From Streptomyces sp. ISL-36 (GTDB taxonomy: Bacteria; Actinomycetota; Actinomycetes; Streptomycetales; Streptomycetaceae), in the NCBI RefSeq assembly GCF_018614205.1, contig NZ_JAGGOS010000015.1, forward strand, positions 1-64,000: a stretch of DNA of 64,000 bases. Direction: 5' to 3'. The notes beneath the pieces were generated by a model, which was given only the letters and a program-made list of their open reading frames with translations, searched no databases and was not told the origin of the DNA. Position numbers and translations under genes: made by a program. Positions 16,875-28,200 of this stretch are shown here, piece by piece; within the stretch, counting starts at the first letter, position 1, and every line of letters begins with the position of its first letter.

Positions 16875-17816
16875 GTGGCACTCCTGGACCGCGTCCGCAC
16901 CGAACCCAGAACGACCGACGAGCCGGCCACCGCGAAGAACCTCGCGCGGGGAGCCGGCCTCGGCGTTCTCCTCGCGCTCGTGGCCACGGTCGTCTGGTCC
17001 GGCAGCTTCGTCGCCGTCCGCGCCCTCGCCGACTCCGTTCCGCCCGTCCAGCACGCCTTCTGGCGCTGGATCATCGCCATCGTCGCCGTCGCCCCGTTCG
17101 CGGCCCGCGAGACCTGGCGCCAACGCCGGCTGATCCGCCGCCACTTCGGCTTCGTCGCCCTCGCCTCCCTGCTGGGCGTCGCCCTCTACAACACCCTCGT
17201 CCACCAGGCCGGACTCACCACCTCCGCCGGCAACATGGGCATGATCATGGCCGCCTCGCCGGTCCTCATGGCCCTCTACGCCCGCCTCGGCGGCGCCCGA
17301 CTGGGCGCCCGGCGCGTGACCGGAATGCTGATCGCCTGCGCCGGGGTGCTGCTCCTGGTCGGCAAGGGCACGCTTCCCACCTCGCTCGCCGCCGGCGACC
17401 TCTGGATGCTGGCGGCGGCCGTCAGCTTCGCCTCGTACAGCGCCCTGCTCAAGCGCCGCCCCGCCGAACTCGGCGGCGTCGTCTTCCTCTTCACCACCTT
17501 CGTCCTCGGCGCGCTGATGCTGCTGCCCGCGTACGGGATCAGCCTCGCCGTCCAGGGCGGCTTCGAGCCCTCCCTCGGCACCCTCGGCCCCCTGGCCTAC
17601 GTCGGCGTCCTCTCCTCCGCCGTCGCCTTCTTCGCCTGGAACAAGGCCATCGGCCTCATCGGCGCGGCCCGCGCCGGAGTCGTCTACTACCTCCAGCCCG
17701 TCTGCGTGGCCCTCCTCTCCTTCGCCCTGCTCGGCGAGGAGCCGGGCGTCCTGGGCGCCGGCTGCATGGTCCTCATCCTGAGCGGGGTGGCCCTCGCCTC
17801 GGCGCGCGGGAAGTGA
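16875..17816 (+). CDS. EamA/DMT-family exporter
   Basis: A 313-residue transporter with ten membrane helices in two EamA halves (WSGSFVAVRALADSVPP near the first helix, SFASYSALLKRRPAELGG in the second). The GTG at 16875 follows GAAAGGA at a good distance; the in-frame ATG at 16800 lies in the upstream gene's end and would add 25 charged residues. It is separate in sequence type from the preceding exporter, so the pair is probably not a recent duplication. A LysR regulator gene follows 22 bases later. Confidence 0.85.
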   Translation: MALLDRVRTEPRTTDEPATAKNLARGAGLGVLLALVATVVWSGSFVAVRALADSVPPVQHAFWRWIIAIVAVAPFAARETWRQRRLIRRHFGFVALASLLGVALYNTLVHQAGLTTSAGNMGMIMAASPVLMALYARLGGARLGARRVTGMLIACAGVLLLVGKGTLPTSLAAGDLWMLAAAVSFASYSALLKRRPAELGGVVFLFTTFVLGALMLLPAYGISLAVQGGFEPSLGTLGPLAYVGVLSSAVAFFAWNKAIGLIGAARAGVVYYLQPVCVALLSFALLGEEPGVLGAGCMVLILSGVALASARGK

Positions 17817-17825
17817 CCGCCCCGG

Positions 17826-17831
17826 TAGGTT
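17826..17831 (+). promoter_or_regulatory. -10 hexamer of a likely leaderless LysR promoter
   Basis: TAGGTT ends 7 nt before the ATG of the LysR gene and there is no ribosome binding site, so transcription probably starts at the codon itself. Confidence 0.5.
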
Positions 17832-17838
17832 GCGCCCC

Positions 17839-18759
17839 ATGACCGAGTGGGACATCAAGAAACTCCAGATCCTCCGTACCCTCCGTGATCGCGGCACCGT
17901 CACCGCGACCGCGGAGGTCCTGCTCATGACCCCCTCGGCCGTCTCCCAGCAACTCACCAACCTCGCCAGACAGCTCGGTGTCCAGCTTCTGGAGGCGCAG
18001 GGCCGGCGGGTCCGGCTGACCGACGCCGCCCATCTCGTACTGCGCCACGCCGAAGTGGTCTTCGCCCAGCTGGAACGCGCCGACGCCGAACTCGACGGGT
18101 ACCTGCGGGGCGAGGCGGGACAGGTGCGGGTGGCGGCGTTCTCGACCGCCGTACCCGCCCTCGTCGTCCCCGCCGTGCAGCAGCTGCGCACCGCGCACCC
18201 CGGGCTCGACGTCCGCGTGCGCGAGGCCGAGGCGGCGGAGGCGTACGAACTGCTCGCCGCCGGAGAGGTCGACCTGGCGCTCTCGCTCGCCGCCCACGCC
18301 CCCTCCGTACGCGACCCCAAGTTCAGCCGCCTCCCCCTCCTTGCCGACCCGCTCGACGTCGCCCTGCCCGCCGGGCACCCGCTCGCCGACGCCCCCGGGC
18401 TGCGGCTCGCCGACCTCTCCGCCGAGCCCTGGATCTTCGGCGGCTCCGGCCCCTGGTCCGAGATCACCACCGCCGCCTGCGAGGCCGCCGGCTTCGTGCC
18501 CGAGCAGGCCCACAGCGCCTCCGGCTGGACCGCGATCCTCGCCATGGTCGAGGCCGGGATGGGCGTCGCCCTGGTGCCCCGGATGGCCTCCGCCGAGCGC
18601 CGCACCGGCGTCGTCATGAGGGTCCTCGCCGCCGACCAGCCGCGCCGCCACATCGTCGCGGCGGTCCGGCGCGGCGCGGAGGAGGGGCCCGCCCTGGCCC
18701 GGGTCCTCGCCGCGCTCGGGCAGGCCGCCGCAGCCCGCGAGACCGTTCAGCAGAACTGA
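17839..18759 (+). CDS. LysR-family transcriptional regulator
   Basis: A 306-residue regulator. The N-terminal helix-turn-helix (about residues 5-64, with TVTATAEVLLMTPSAVSQQL) is followed by a linker helix and a periplasmic-binding-like effector domain (GQVRVAAFSTAVPALVVP onward). The ATG at 17839 gives the canonical LysR N-terminus, DIKKLQILRTLRDRG. It lies between an exporter gene and allantoicase on the same strand. Both flanking promoters carry the same 38-bp block, making it the obvious candidate to bind them. Confidence 0.87.
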   Translation: MTEWDIKKLQILRTLRDRGTVTATAEVLLMTPSAVSQQLTNLARQLGVQLLEAQGRRVRLTDAAHLVLRHAEVVFAQLERADAELDGYLRGEAGQVRVAAFSTAVPALVVPAVQQLRTAHPGLDVRVREAEAAEAYELLAAGEVDLALSLAAHAPSVRDPKFSRLPLLADPLDVALPAGHPLADAPGLRLADLSAEPWIFGGSGPWSEITTAACEAAGFVPEQAHSASGWTAILAMVEAGMGVALVPRMASAERRTGVVMRVLAADQPRRHIVAAVRRGAEEGPALARVLAALGQAAAARETVQQN

Positions 18760-18794
18760 AAAGGTACGTCGAAAACATTCGATGGACCGCGAGG
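18757..18794 (+). promoter_or_regulatory. Conserved 38-bp promoter block, copy B
   Basis: This block overlaps the LysR stop codon and ends 25 bases before the allantoicase ATG. It matches copy A (16792-16829) at 27 of 38 positions, including 11 consecutive bases, TTCGATGGACC. The part TCGAA-AACA-TTCGA is an inverted repeat. Confidence 0.5.
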
Positions 18795-18819
18795 CTCCGC
18801 AGCGGGCAAGGTCGAGGGC

Positions 18820-19959
18820 ATGAGCAGCTTCGACGAGAACCAGGACCCGCACGCCAACGACGCCGCCCCCTACGGCGGGGGTGACCCGTACGCCGACTAC
18901 CGCACCGGTGACTTCCCCTTCACCGAGCTGGTCGACCTGGCCGACCGCCGCCTCGGCGCCGGCGTCGTCGCCGCCAACGACGAGTTCTTCGCCGAGCGCG
19001 AGAACCTCCTCGTCCGCGAGCGCGCCGTCTTCGACCCGGAGCACTTCGGCCACAAGGGCAAGATCATGGATGGCTGGGAGACCCGCCGCCGCCGCGGCGC
19101 CGACGCCGAGAACGTCTTCCCCGCCTCCGAGGACCACGACTGGGCGATCGTCCGCCTCGGCGCCCCCGGCGTCATCCGCGGGATCATCGTCGACACCGCC
19201 CACTTCCGCGGCAACTACCCGCAGCGGGTCTCCGTCCAGGCCGCCGCCGTCGAGGGATCGCCCAGCCCCGAGCAGCTCCTCGCCGACGACGTGAAGTGGG
19301 AAGAGCTCGTCCCGCCCACCCCCGTCCGCGGACACGCCGCCAACGGCTTCGAGATCAGCAGCGAACGGCGCTGGACGCACATCCGTCTCTGCCAGCACCC
19401 CGACGGCGGCATCGCCCGCCTCCGGGTCCACGGCGAGGTCGTGCCCGACCCCGAGTGGCTGGAGCTGCTCGGCACCCTCGACCTGATCTCCGTACTCAAC
19501 GGAGGGGTGTACGAGGACGCGTCGGACAAGTTCTACTCCTCGCCGACCCAGATCATCCTGCCCGGCACCTCCCGCAAGATGGACGACGGCTGGGAGAACC
19601 GCCGCCGCCGGGTGCGCGGCACCAACGACTGGGTCCGCTTCCGGCTCGCCGCCCAGGGCGCCGTACGCGCCGTCGAGATCGACACCGCCTACCTCAAGGG
19701 CAACTCGGCCGGCTGGATCGCCCTCCAGGGCCGCAACGGCGATCCCTCCGGAGACGGGGAGTGGTTCGAGATCATCCCCCGCACCAAGCTGCAGCCCGAC
19801 ACCCTGCACCGCTTCAAGCTCCCCGAGCAGGTCGTCGTCACCCATGTCCGCCTCGACGCCTTCCCCGACGGCGGCGTCGCCCGGATGCGGCTGCACGGCA
19901 CGCTGACGGAACAGGGCGCGGCCGACCTGCGCGCCCGCTACGAGGCGCTCGGCGGCTGA
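18820..19959 (+). CDS. alc: Allantoicase
   Basis: A 379-residue enzyme that splits allantoate into ureidoglycolate and urea in purine (urate) breakdown. It consists of two homologous jelly-roll modules. Each carries the family signature: GKIMDGWETRRRR near residue 80 and SRKMDDGWENRRRR near 250. Each module also has an AHFRGN or AYLKGNS motif. Streptomycetes usually keep allantoinase and urate oxidase genes elsewhere; none is here. The local context is a LysR gene and an EamA exporter gene that share promoter sequence with it. Confidence 0.92.
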   Translation: MSSFDENQDPHANDAAPYGGGDPYADYRTGDFPFTELVDLADRRLGAGVVAANDEFFAERENLLVRERAVFDPEHFGHKGKIMDGWETRRRRGADAENVFPASEDHDWAIVRLGAPGVIRGIIVDTAHFRGNYPQRVSVQAAAVEGSPSPEQLLADDVKWEELVPPTPVRGHAANGFEISSERRWTHIRLCQHPDGGIARLRVHGEVVPDPEWLELLGTLDLISVLNGGVYEDASDKFYSSPTQIILPGTSRKMDDGWENRRRRVRGTNDWVRFRLAAQGAVRAVEIDTAYLKGNSAGWIALQGRNGDPSGDGEWFEIIPRTKLQPDTLHRFKLPEQVVVTHVRLDAFPDGGVARMRLHGTLTEQGAADLRARYEALGG

Positions 19960-20032
19960 CCCCTCCGACGCACAGCTTCCGCCCGGCGGAGCGGCCGCGC
20001 ACCGACGCCCGCCCGCCGGGCGGACCTCACCA

Positions 20033-20073
20033 CGACGAAGGGGCGCCCCCCGGGGGAGGGCGCCCCTTCGTCG
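20033..20073. terminator. Bidirectional terminator
   Basis: A perfect 16-bp stem (CGACGAAGGGGCGCCC, 20033-20048, with 20058-20073) lies between allantoicase and the convergent aminopeptidase gene. Confidence 0.85.
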
Positions 20074-20088
20074 TTGGCCGTGAACCGG

Positions 20089-22665
20089 CTAGACGGCCGC
20101 CGCCGCGTCCGCGGCCCGCGCCTTCAGGGCGCGCTCCACGCCCGCGCGGGACTCGGTCACCATGCGCCGCAGCGCCGGAGCCGGGTCGTTCGCCTCGATC
20201 CACGCGTCCGTGGCGTCCAGGGTCTCCTGGGAGACCTGGAGCGTCGGGTAGAGCCCGACCACGATCTGCTGGATCATCTCGTGGCTGCGGGTCTCCGCGA
20301 TGCCCTTGATCGAGGCGAAGTACTTCGCCGTGTACGGGGCGAGCAGCTCACGCTGGTCGGTCTGGACGAAGCCGCCGATGACCGCCTCCTGCACGGCGTT
20401 CGCCAGCTTGTCGGACTCCACGACCGACGCCCACGCCTCCGCCTTCGCGGCCTCCGTCGGACGCGCGGCCCGCGACGTCGCCGCGTGACGCTCACCCGCC
20501 GCCGTCCGGTCCCGCGCCAGCTCGGCCGCGATCTCCGGCTCGTCGTAGACCCCGGTCGCCGCCAGACGGTGCACGAACGCCCAGCGCAGCTCGGTGTCGA
20601 CGGCCAGACCCTCGATCGTCTCCCGGCCCTCCAGAAGAGCGGCCAGCAGGTCGAGCTGCTGCGGGGTCCGCGCCGTCGCGGCGAACGCCCGCGCCCACGC
20701 CAGCTGGTGGTCGCTGCCCGGCTCGGCCGCCCTCAGGTGCGCCAGCGTCGCGTCCGTCCAGCGGGTCAGCCCCGCCTCGCGCCACTCCGGCGCCGCGTAC
20801 AGGTCGAGCGCGGCCTTCACCTGGCCCTGCAGCGACTGCACCACGCCGATGTCGGACTCCTTGGCGATGCCCGAGAGCACCAGGTCCAGGTAGTCGCGCG
20901 TGGCCAGCTCGCCGTCGCGGGTCATGTCCCAGGCGGAGGCCCAGCACAGCGCGCGCGGCAGCGACTCGGTGAAGTCGCCGAGGTGCGCGGTGACGTTCTT
21001 CAGCGACACCTCGTCGAGCCGGACCTTGGCGTACGACAGGTCGTCGTCGTTGAGCAGCACGACCGCCGGGCGGGCCTTGCCCACCAGCTGCGGCACGGAG
21101 GTCAGCTCGGTGGCGGTGACGTCCAGCTCCACCCGGTCCGTACGGACCAGCTTGCCGGCCTCGTCCAGGTCGTAGAAGCCGATCGCGATCCGGTGCGGAC
21201 GCAGGATCGACTCGCCCTTGGCACCGGCGGGCAGCGCGGGCGCCTCCTGCTTGACCGCGAACGAGGTGATGACACCGGAGGCGTCCGTCTCGATCTCCGG
21301 GCGCAGGATGTTGATGCCGGCCGTCTCCAGCCACGCCTTCGACCAGGCCTTGAGGTCACGGCCGGAGGTCTCCTCCAGCGCGCCGAGCAGGTCCGACAGA
21401 CGTGTGTTGCCGAAGGCGTGCGCCTTGAAGTACGCCTGTACGCCCTTGAAGAACTCGTCCTGTCCGACGTACGCGACCAGCTGCTTGAGCACCGAGGCGC
21501 CCTTGGCGTAGGTGATGCCGTCGAAGTTGACCAGCACGTCCTCGAGATCGTTGATCTCGGCCATGATCGGGTGCGTGGACGGCAGCTGGTCCTGGCGGTA
21601 GGCCCAGGTCTTCTCCGCGTTGGCGAAGGTCGTCCAGGCGTTCGGCCAGCGGGTGCCCTCCGCGGACGCCTGGCAGGCGACCGAGGTGAAGGTCGCGAAC
21701 GACTCGTTCAGCCACAGGTCGTTCCACCACTCCATGGTGACCAGGTCGCCGAACCACATGTGCGCGAGCTCGTGCAGGATCGTCTCGGCCCGGCGCTCGT
21801 ACGCCGCGTCCGTCACCTTCGAGCGGAAGACGTACTGGTCGCGGATGGTCACCGCGCCCGCGTTCTCCATCGCGCCCGCGTTGAACTCCGGCACGAAGAG
21901 CTGGTCGTACTTGGCGAAGGGATAGTCGTAGGCGAACTTCTCCTGGAACCAGTCGAAGCCCTGGCGCGTGACGTCGAAGATGTGGTCCGAGTCGAGGTAC
22001 TCGGCCAGCGACGGACGGCAGTAGATGCCGAGCGGGACCGTCTGCCCGTCCTTCTCGTAGGAGGAGTGCACCGAGTGGTACGGGCCGACGATCAGCGCGG
22101 TGATGTACGTCGAGATGCGCGGGGTCGGCTCGAAGACCCACAGGTCGTCCTTGGGCTCCGGCGTCGGCGAGTTGGAGATCACCGTCCAGCCGCTCGGCGC
22201 CTTCACGGTGAACTGGAAGGTCGCCTTCAGGTCCGGCTGCTCGAAGGCGGCGAAGACGCGGCGGGCGTCCGGCACCTCGAACTGGGTGTAGAGGTACGCC
22301 TGGTCGTCGACCGGGTCGACGAACCGGTGCAGGCCCTCACCGGTGTTGGTGTACGCGCAGTCCGCGACGACCTTCAGCTCGTTGCGGCCCTGGTGCAGAT
22401 GGGCCAGCGCGATCCGCGAGTCCCGGAAGACCGCCGCCACGTCCAGCGCGTGGCCGTTGAGCACGACCTCGTGCACGGCGGGGGCGACGAGGTCGATGAA
22501 GGTCTCCGCGCCGGCCTCGGCGGAATCGAAGTGGACGGTGGTGACGGACCGGTAGGTGCCGCCCTCCTGCGCACCGGAGAGGTCCAGTTCGACCTCGTAC
22601 GCGTCCACGGTCAGCAGCTTCGCCCGCTGCCGCGCCTCTTCACGGGTCAGGTTTGTGCCAGGCAC
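20089..22665 (-). CDS. pepN: Aminopeptidase N (M1 family), copy 1
   Basis: An 858-residue zinc metallopeptidase of the M1 family that trims N-terminal residues from peptides in the cytoplasm; there is no signal sequence. Visible motifs are the exopeptidase GAMEN (in FNAGAMENAGAV), the zinc site HELAHMWFGD (about residue 297) and the second-shell Glu in LNESFATF. A C-terminal ERAP1-like helical domain follows. The GTG at 22665 is preferred because GAGGAG precedes it and the second M1 protein in this window starts at the same point (VPGENL/VPGTNL). The paralogue at 34237-36813 has the same length. Confidence 0.93.
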   Translation of the reverse strand: MPGTNLTREEARQRAKLLTVDAYEVELDLSGAQEGGTYRSVTTVHFDSAEAGAETFIDLVAPAVHEVVLNGHALDVAAVFRDSRIALAHLHQGRNELKVVADCAYTNTGEGLHRFVDPVDDQAYLYTQFEVPDARRVFAAFEQPDLKATFQFTVKAPSGWTVISNSPTPEPKDDLWVFEPTPRISTYITALIVGPYHSVHSSYEKDGQTVPLGIYCRPSLAEYLDSDHIFDVTRQGFDWFQEKFAYDYPFAKYDQLFVPEFNAGAMENAGAVTIRDQYVFRSKVTDAAYERRAETILHELAHMWFGDLVTMEWWNDLWLNESFATFTSVACQASAEGTRWPNAWTTFANAEKTWAYRQDQLPSTHPIMAEINDLEDVLVNFDGITYAKGASVLKQLVAYVGQDEFFKGVQAYFKAHAFGNTRLSDLLGALEETSGRDLKAWSKAWLETAGINILRPEIETDASGVITSFAVKQEAPALPAGAKGESILRPHRIAIGFYDLDEAGKLVRTDRVELDVTATELTSVPQLVGKARPAVVLLNDDDLSYAKVRLDEVSLKNVTAHLGDFTESLPRALCWASAWDMTRDGELATRDYLDLVLSGIAKESDIGVVQSLQGQVKAALDLYAAPEWREAGLTRWTDATLAHLRAAEPGSDHQLAWARAFAATARTPQQLDLLAALLEGRETIEGLAVDTELRWAFVHRLAATGVYDEPEIAAELARDRTAAGERHAATSRAARPTEAAKAEAWASVVESDKLANAVQEAVIGGFVQTDQRELLAPYTAKYFASIKGIAETRSHEMIQQIVVGLYPTLQVSQETLDATDAWIEANDPAPALRRMVTESRAGVERALKARAADAAAAV

Positions 22666-22717
22666 CCGGTCAACTCCTCGGTTTCGTGACGTTTGGCTCA
22701 TCCTTCCACGGCGTGCC

Positions 22718-23935
22718 TCAGCGGCGCACCGCGCATTTCCACGGTCCGTCGCCGCTGATCCGCAGCAGTCCCGGCCCGGGCACGGGAGCGCTGACCCGGA
22801 CCTCGCCGATCTCGTTGACGAGCAGCTCCTGGTCCTCGTCGTCGTACGCGGGCTCGGCGGGCGGGCGGTGCTGGTGGACGGTGAAGTTGGACTCTCCGTG
22901 GTGGATGAAGTCGAGGACTCCCGGCGGCCCGTCGTAGACGACGAGATCGTGCGCGACCCCCTCGATGTGGCTGTCGAAACGGCGTGCGTGGCTCAGCGGC
23001 AGCACCCGCAGCGTCCAGGGGGTGTCCGCCTCGACCCGCAGCGTCAGGGGCCGGTCCCGCGGCACGACGGCGACGGTGCGGGCCCGGACGTCGTCCTCGT
23101 ACGCCATGAGCAGGAAGTCCTCGGCCCGGCCGTAGGCGTCGCAGGACTCGATGGTGGTGGATATCGAGTGGTACGACTCGATCTCCAGAAGTGCCCAGCC
23201 CGGCGGGACGGCGGGGTCGCACCGCACGGTCTCCTTGCCGCGGCCCTGGTGGACGGAGGGCCGGAAGGTGGTGGAGAAGGGGTCGGCGGCGGGGCCGGGG
23301 CCGTACCCGGTGACGGGGGCGGGCGCCGGGACCGGGGTGTGCGCGGGCGCCGGAGGCGGTGGGGGCGGGACGTACCCCGGGCCCGGGATCGGGGCGGGCA
23401 CGGCCTCGACCTCGATGCCGAAGTCCGTCGCGAGCCCCGCCAGGCCGGAGGCGTACCCCTGCCCCACCGCCCGGAACCGCCAGCCGCCGTCACTCCGGTA
23501 GAACTCGCCGAAGACGAACGCGGTCTCCGTCGTCGCGTCCCCGATCGGGAAGTACGCCGCCGCCGTGCCGGTCAGGTCCGTGACCCGGATGTCCAGCGCA
23601 GGCACCCGGCCGAAGGGGACACCGTCGGCGGAGGCGGCGACCACCACCCGCTCGATGCCCGGCTCCAGCCGCCCGAGGTCCATCCACAGCCAGTCCGCCG
23701 CCGGGTCTCCCGGGACCCCGGGCGCCGACCTGCCCAGATGCCGTACGGCCCCCGACGGGTGCTCCTGGTGGTTGTAGAAGACGAGATCCGCGTCCCCCCG
23801 CACCCGCCCGCCCGCGTCCAGAAGCAGCGCCGAGACGTCCACGTCGGGCACGCCGGGACCGGTCCGCCAGGCGACCGCGACCTGGAGGGCCTGGGCGGGC
23901 ACCGGCAGCTGGGCGCCCTTCGGTATCTGGGTCAT
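22718..23935 (-). CDS. TerD-domain protein with C-terminal beta domain
   Basis: A 405-residue cytoplasmic protein. The first 190 residues form a TerD domain (VAWRTGPGVPDVDVSALLLD, DLVFYNHQEHPSGAV, FGEFYRSDGGWRFRAVGQGY). A Pro-rich linker of about 45 residues follows, then a C-terminal beta-rich domain (about 235-405) with HHGESNFTVHQ. TerD domains bind calcium and occur in stress and tellurite-resistance operons. Streptomycetes carry many single TerD proteins. None of the other ter genes is nearby. The ATG at 23935 begins the usual MTQIPKGAQ. Confidence 0.85.
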   Translation of the reverse strand: MTQIPKGAQLPVPAQALQVAVAWRTGPGVPDVDVSALLLDAGGRVRGDADLVFYNHQEHPSGAVRHLGRSAPGVPGDPAADWLWMDLGRLEPGIERVVVAASADGVPFGRVPALDIRVTDLTGTAAAYFPIGDATTETAFVFGEFYRSDGGWRFRAVGQGYASGLAGLATDFGIEVEAVPAPIPGPGYVPPPPPPAPAHTPVPAPAPVTGYGPGPAADPFSTTFRPSVHQGRGKETVRCDPAVPPGWALLEIESYHSISTTIESCDAYGRAEDFLLMAYEDDVRARTVAVVPRDRPLTLRVEADTPWTLRVLPLSHARRFDSHIEGVAHDLVVYDGPPGVLDFIHHGESNFTVHQHRPPAEPAYDDEDQELLVNEIGEVRVSAPVPGPGLLRISGDGPWKCAVRR

Positions 23936-23994
23936 GGGAAGCACTGTGCCACCGCGGGATCACCGGAAGCACCGCGCCACGGCCGGACACGCCG

Positions 23995-24025
23995 AGGGGC
24001 GGCCACCGTCACGGTGGCCGCCCCT
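23995..24025 (-). terminator. Terminator of asd
   Basis: A 15-bp perfect stem (AGGGGCGGCCACCGT, 23995-24009, with 24011-24025) begins 20 bases past the asd stop codon. Confidence 0.8.
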
Positions 24026-24045
24026 TCGTCGCGCGGGTGGGGGCG

Positions 24046-25161
<1,116 letters not shown>

Positions 25162-25187
25162 TCACGACATGGATCACGACGGACGAA

Positions 25188-25215
25188 GGGCGGGCGCCGG
25201 TTCCGGCGCCCGCCC
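25188..25215 (-). terminator. Terminator of the subtilase gene
   Basis: A perfect 13-bp stem (GGGCGGGCGCCGG with CCGGCGCCCGCCC) and 2-nt centre begin 41 bases past the protease stop codon. Confidence 0.8.
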
Positions 25216-25256
25216 TCCTACCCACTCACCCGGATTTCACCGGCGAGTGGTGTGTG

Positions 25257-28200
25257 TCACGGCGTGACCTTGCCGATCACGACACTGCCGGAGCCCGCGA
25301 CCGTGCCGCGCGCGTTCAGCAGCTGGACCTCGCCGAAGAACTGCCGGCCCTCGGGCGCGGCACCGGCGACCAGCACCTCGGCGCCGACCTGGGCGCTCGC
25401 GCCGTTGGCCAGCGGCACCGGCTTCGACGCGTCGACCCGCACGCTGCCGAGCGAGGACGAGTAGTACACGTCCTTGTAGTCGAAGGTCGTGCCGCCCTCG
25501 GCCTGCACCGAGTAGCCGTCGATCACGATGGTGTAGGTGCCGGCGGCCGGCTTGACCAGCGAGACGGCCTCCTCCGAGTCACCGTCCGCGGCCTGGCCCA
25601 CCTGCTTGCCGTTGAGCAGGACCGTCAGGTCCAGGTCGGCGGCCTTGTCCGAGGTGTTGCCGATCGCCACGTCGAGCCGCTCGACACCCTCACCGATGGT
25701 GACGGTCTTCGTCTGCTGCTCGTGGTGCTTGATCGTCGGGGTCTCGACCTTGGCCGAGCCCAGCGAGCCACCCTTCAGCCTGCCGTCGATGGCGGCGAAC
25801 TTGTTGGTGACCGTCCACTGGACCGGGGCAGGGGTGCCGACCTTCGCCTCGGCGACGGTCTGCACGGTCGGGTCGAAGTCGGCGCCGAGCACCGAGACGT
25901 CGAGCTTGTACGGGTTGTCCAGGTCGGGCGAGGTGCGGCGCGCCTCGACCTCGATCTCCCAGACGCCCGGCGTCGGGTTGGCGTACGAACGCAGGTCCGC
26001 ACGGCAGCCGTTGCCCGGGTTGTAGTGCGGGTAGCAGACGTTGGACGCGGTGGACTCGATGGCCACGCCGTACGGGTGGATCGCGATGAACCGGGTCTGG
26101 CTCTTCTCCTTGAGACCGCCGATGGCGACCTCAAGGGTCTTGGCGCCCGCCGGCACGTTCACGAAGTACGACGCGTGGCTGTTGCGCTGCACCGAGCCGG
26201 CGCCGGAGAAGCCGTAGCCGGGCGCGACCAGGTCGTTCGCGACGACGACGGTCGACAGGATCTGCTTGTCGACGCCCTCGGTGCGCTCGTCGTCGGCCTC
26301 CAGGATGACGCTGTGCACACCGGCGGAGCGGGGCTGCGCCTGGACCTTGACGGTGACCGGCTTGTTCAGCGGCAGGTCGATCTCGTCGTCGCCGAGGATC
26401 CGGAAGGTGCCGTCGTTGTACTTCAGGTCCAGCTCGTGCTCGATGGCCCGGTTCGGACCGGTCGTGCGCGTGACGGTGACGTCGTAGACCTTCTTCTGGC
26501 CGACCTTGAGGCCGCCCTCACGGTCGTACACACCGGTGCCGGTGTGCGGGGCCGGGAAGATCACGGTGTCGACCGGGGCCTCGACCTTGTAGTCGTGGGC
26601 GGTCGCGCCGTCCTTGATCGAGTCCCAGGCGTCGTTGATGTCGATCAGACCCGAGCCCTGCTCGTGGGCCGCGACACCGGGGATCCGGTTCGCGGTCGAG
26701 GTGAGCGCGGTGCGCAGGGTGAGCGGGGAGAGCTCGATGCGCTTCTGCTTCGCGGCGGAGAGCAGCAGCGCGCTCGCGCCCGCGACCTGCGGGGAGGACA
26801 TCGAGGTGCCGTTGAGCATGCCGTAACCGGCGGGCAGGGCGTAGCCGGCCTCCGGCACACCCGCGCCCGCCTGCCAGGTCGGGATGGTGTTCACGGCCGA
26901 GCCCGGACCGGTGATGGTCGGGGTGAAGCCGCCGTCCTCACGCGGGCCGCGCGAGGAGAAGGGGAACATGGCGTACGACTTCTCGACGGCCGAGCCGTAG
27001 TTGGCGGCCCAGGTGGACCTGGAGATCGCCGCGCCGACCGAGAGCACCTTGTCGGCCAGGCCGGGGTCGCCGATCGTGTTGATGCCCGGACCGGAGTTGC
27101 CGGCCGAGATGACCAGCTGGACGCCGTACTCGTCGATCAGACGGGTGTAGAGGCGCGAGCGGACGTTGTCGCCGTCGTTCTGCGCGGGCAGGCCGCCGAT
27201 CGACATGTTGACGATGTCGACGCCACGGTTGACGACGAGGTCCGTCATGCCCTCGGTCAGGGCGGTGTTGGTGCAGCCGCCGGTCCAGGTGCAGGCGCGC
27301 GAGGAGACGATCTTCGCGCCGGGGGCGGCGCCGTTCATCTTCCCGCCGAACAGGCTGTGGGCGGCGGTGATGCCGGCCACGTGCGTGCCGTGCGAGGACT
27401 CGACGATGCCGATGTTGACGAAGTCCCGCTTCTGGCCCACCCAGGCGCCGCCCAGGGGGTCCATCGCGACGTCCTTGCGGATCTCGACGACGAACGGCGT
27501 CTTCTCCGCGACCTCGGTGGCCGGGTTGTCGGTACCGAACCAGCCGACCTGGTTCCCGTCCTTGTACGGCTTCATCGGCGCGTTGTCCGTGAAGTCGTTG
27601 TTCTGGTCGGTGTCCACGCGGACGGTGCCGGCGGCGGCGTCGTACAGCATGCCGAAGGTGTCGGTGGTGTCGCCGTCGCGGTTGATGTCACCGGCCGGGT
27701 CACCGCCCGCGGTGATCGACTCGGCGAAGCGGCTCCACTGGTAGGAGCCGTCGGGCGCCTTCCAGCTCTGCGTCGCGGCGGTGAAGACCGGGCCCGTGAC
27801 CGGGGTGATCTGGGCGCGCCAGGTGGCGTCGCCCTCGGTCAGCGGGTCGGTGGCGGTGACCCAGTCGACGATCTTGCGCTCGCCGGTGGTGGTCTTCTGC
27901 AGCGCCGGGTGGCCGAGGTCGACACCGGAGTCGAGGATGCCGATCGTCACACCGCGGCCGTCGGCCTTGGGGTGGTCCTGGACGAACTCGACCGCGCCGG
28001 TCTCGTGCGACGGGTTGTACGGGTTCTTCGCCGGGGTGTTCTTGCCCGGGGCCGGGTACGTCGTGGTGACGGTCGTGCCCTCGACGGCGCCCGCGGTGCC
28101 CGCGTCCGGGGTCGGGTCGTCCAGCTTGATCTCCGCCTGGAGGTCGATCGACTGGACGGAGGTGAGCTTGGTGGCCGCCTTGATGGCGGCGTCCGCCTTG

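Noticed and set aside
22718..23935. TerD gene as part of a tellurite-resistance or phage-defence operon
   Set aside because: No other ter genes are present; it sits between pepN and asd with its own neighbours' terminator, so nothing supports a defence operon.
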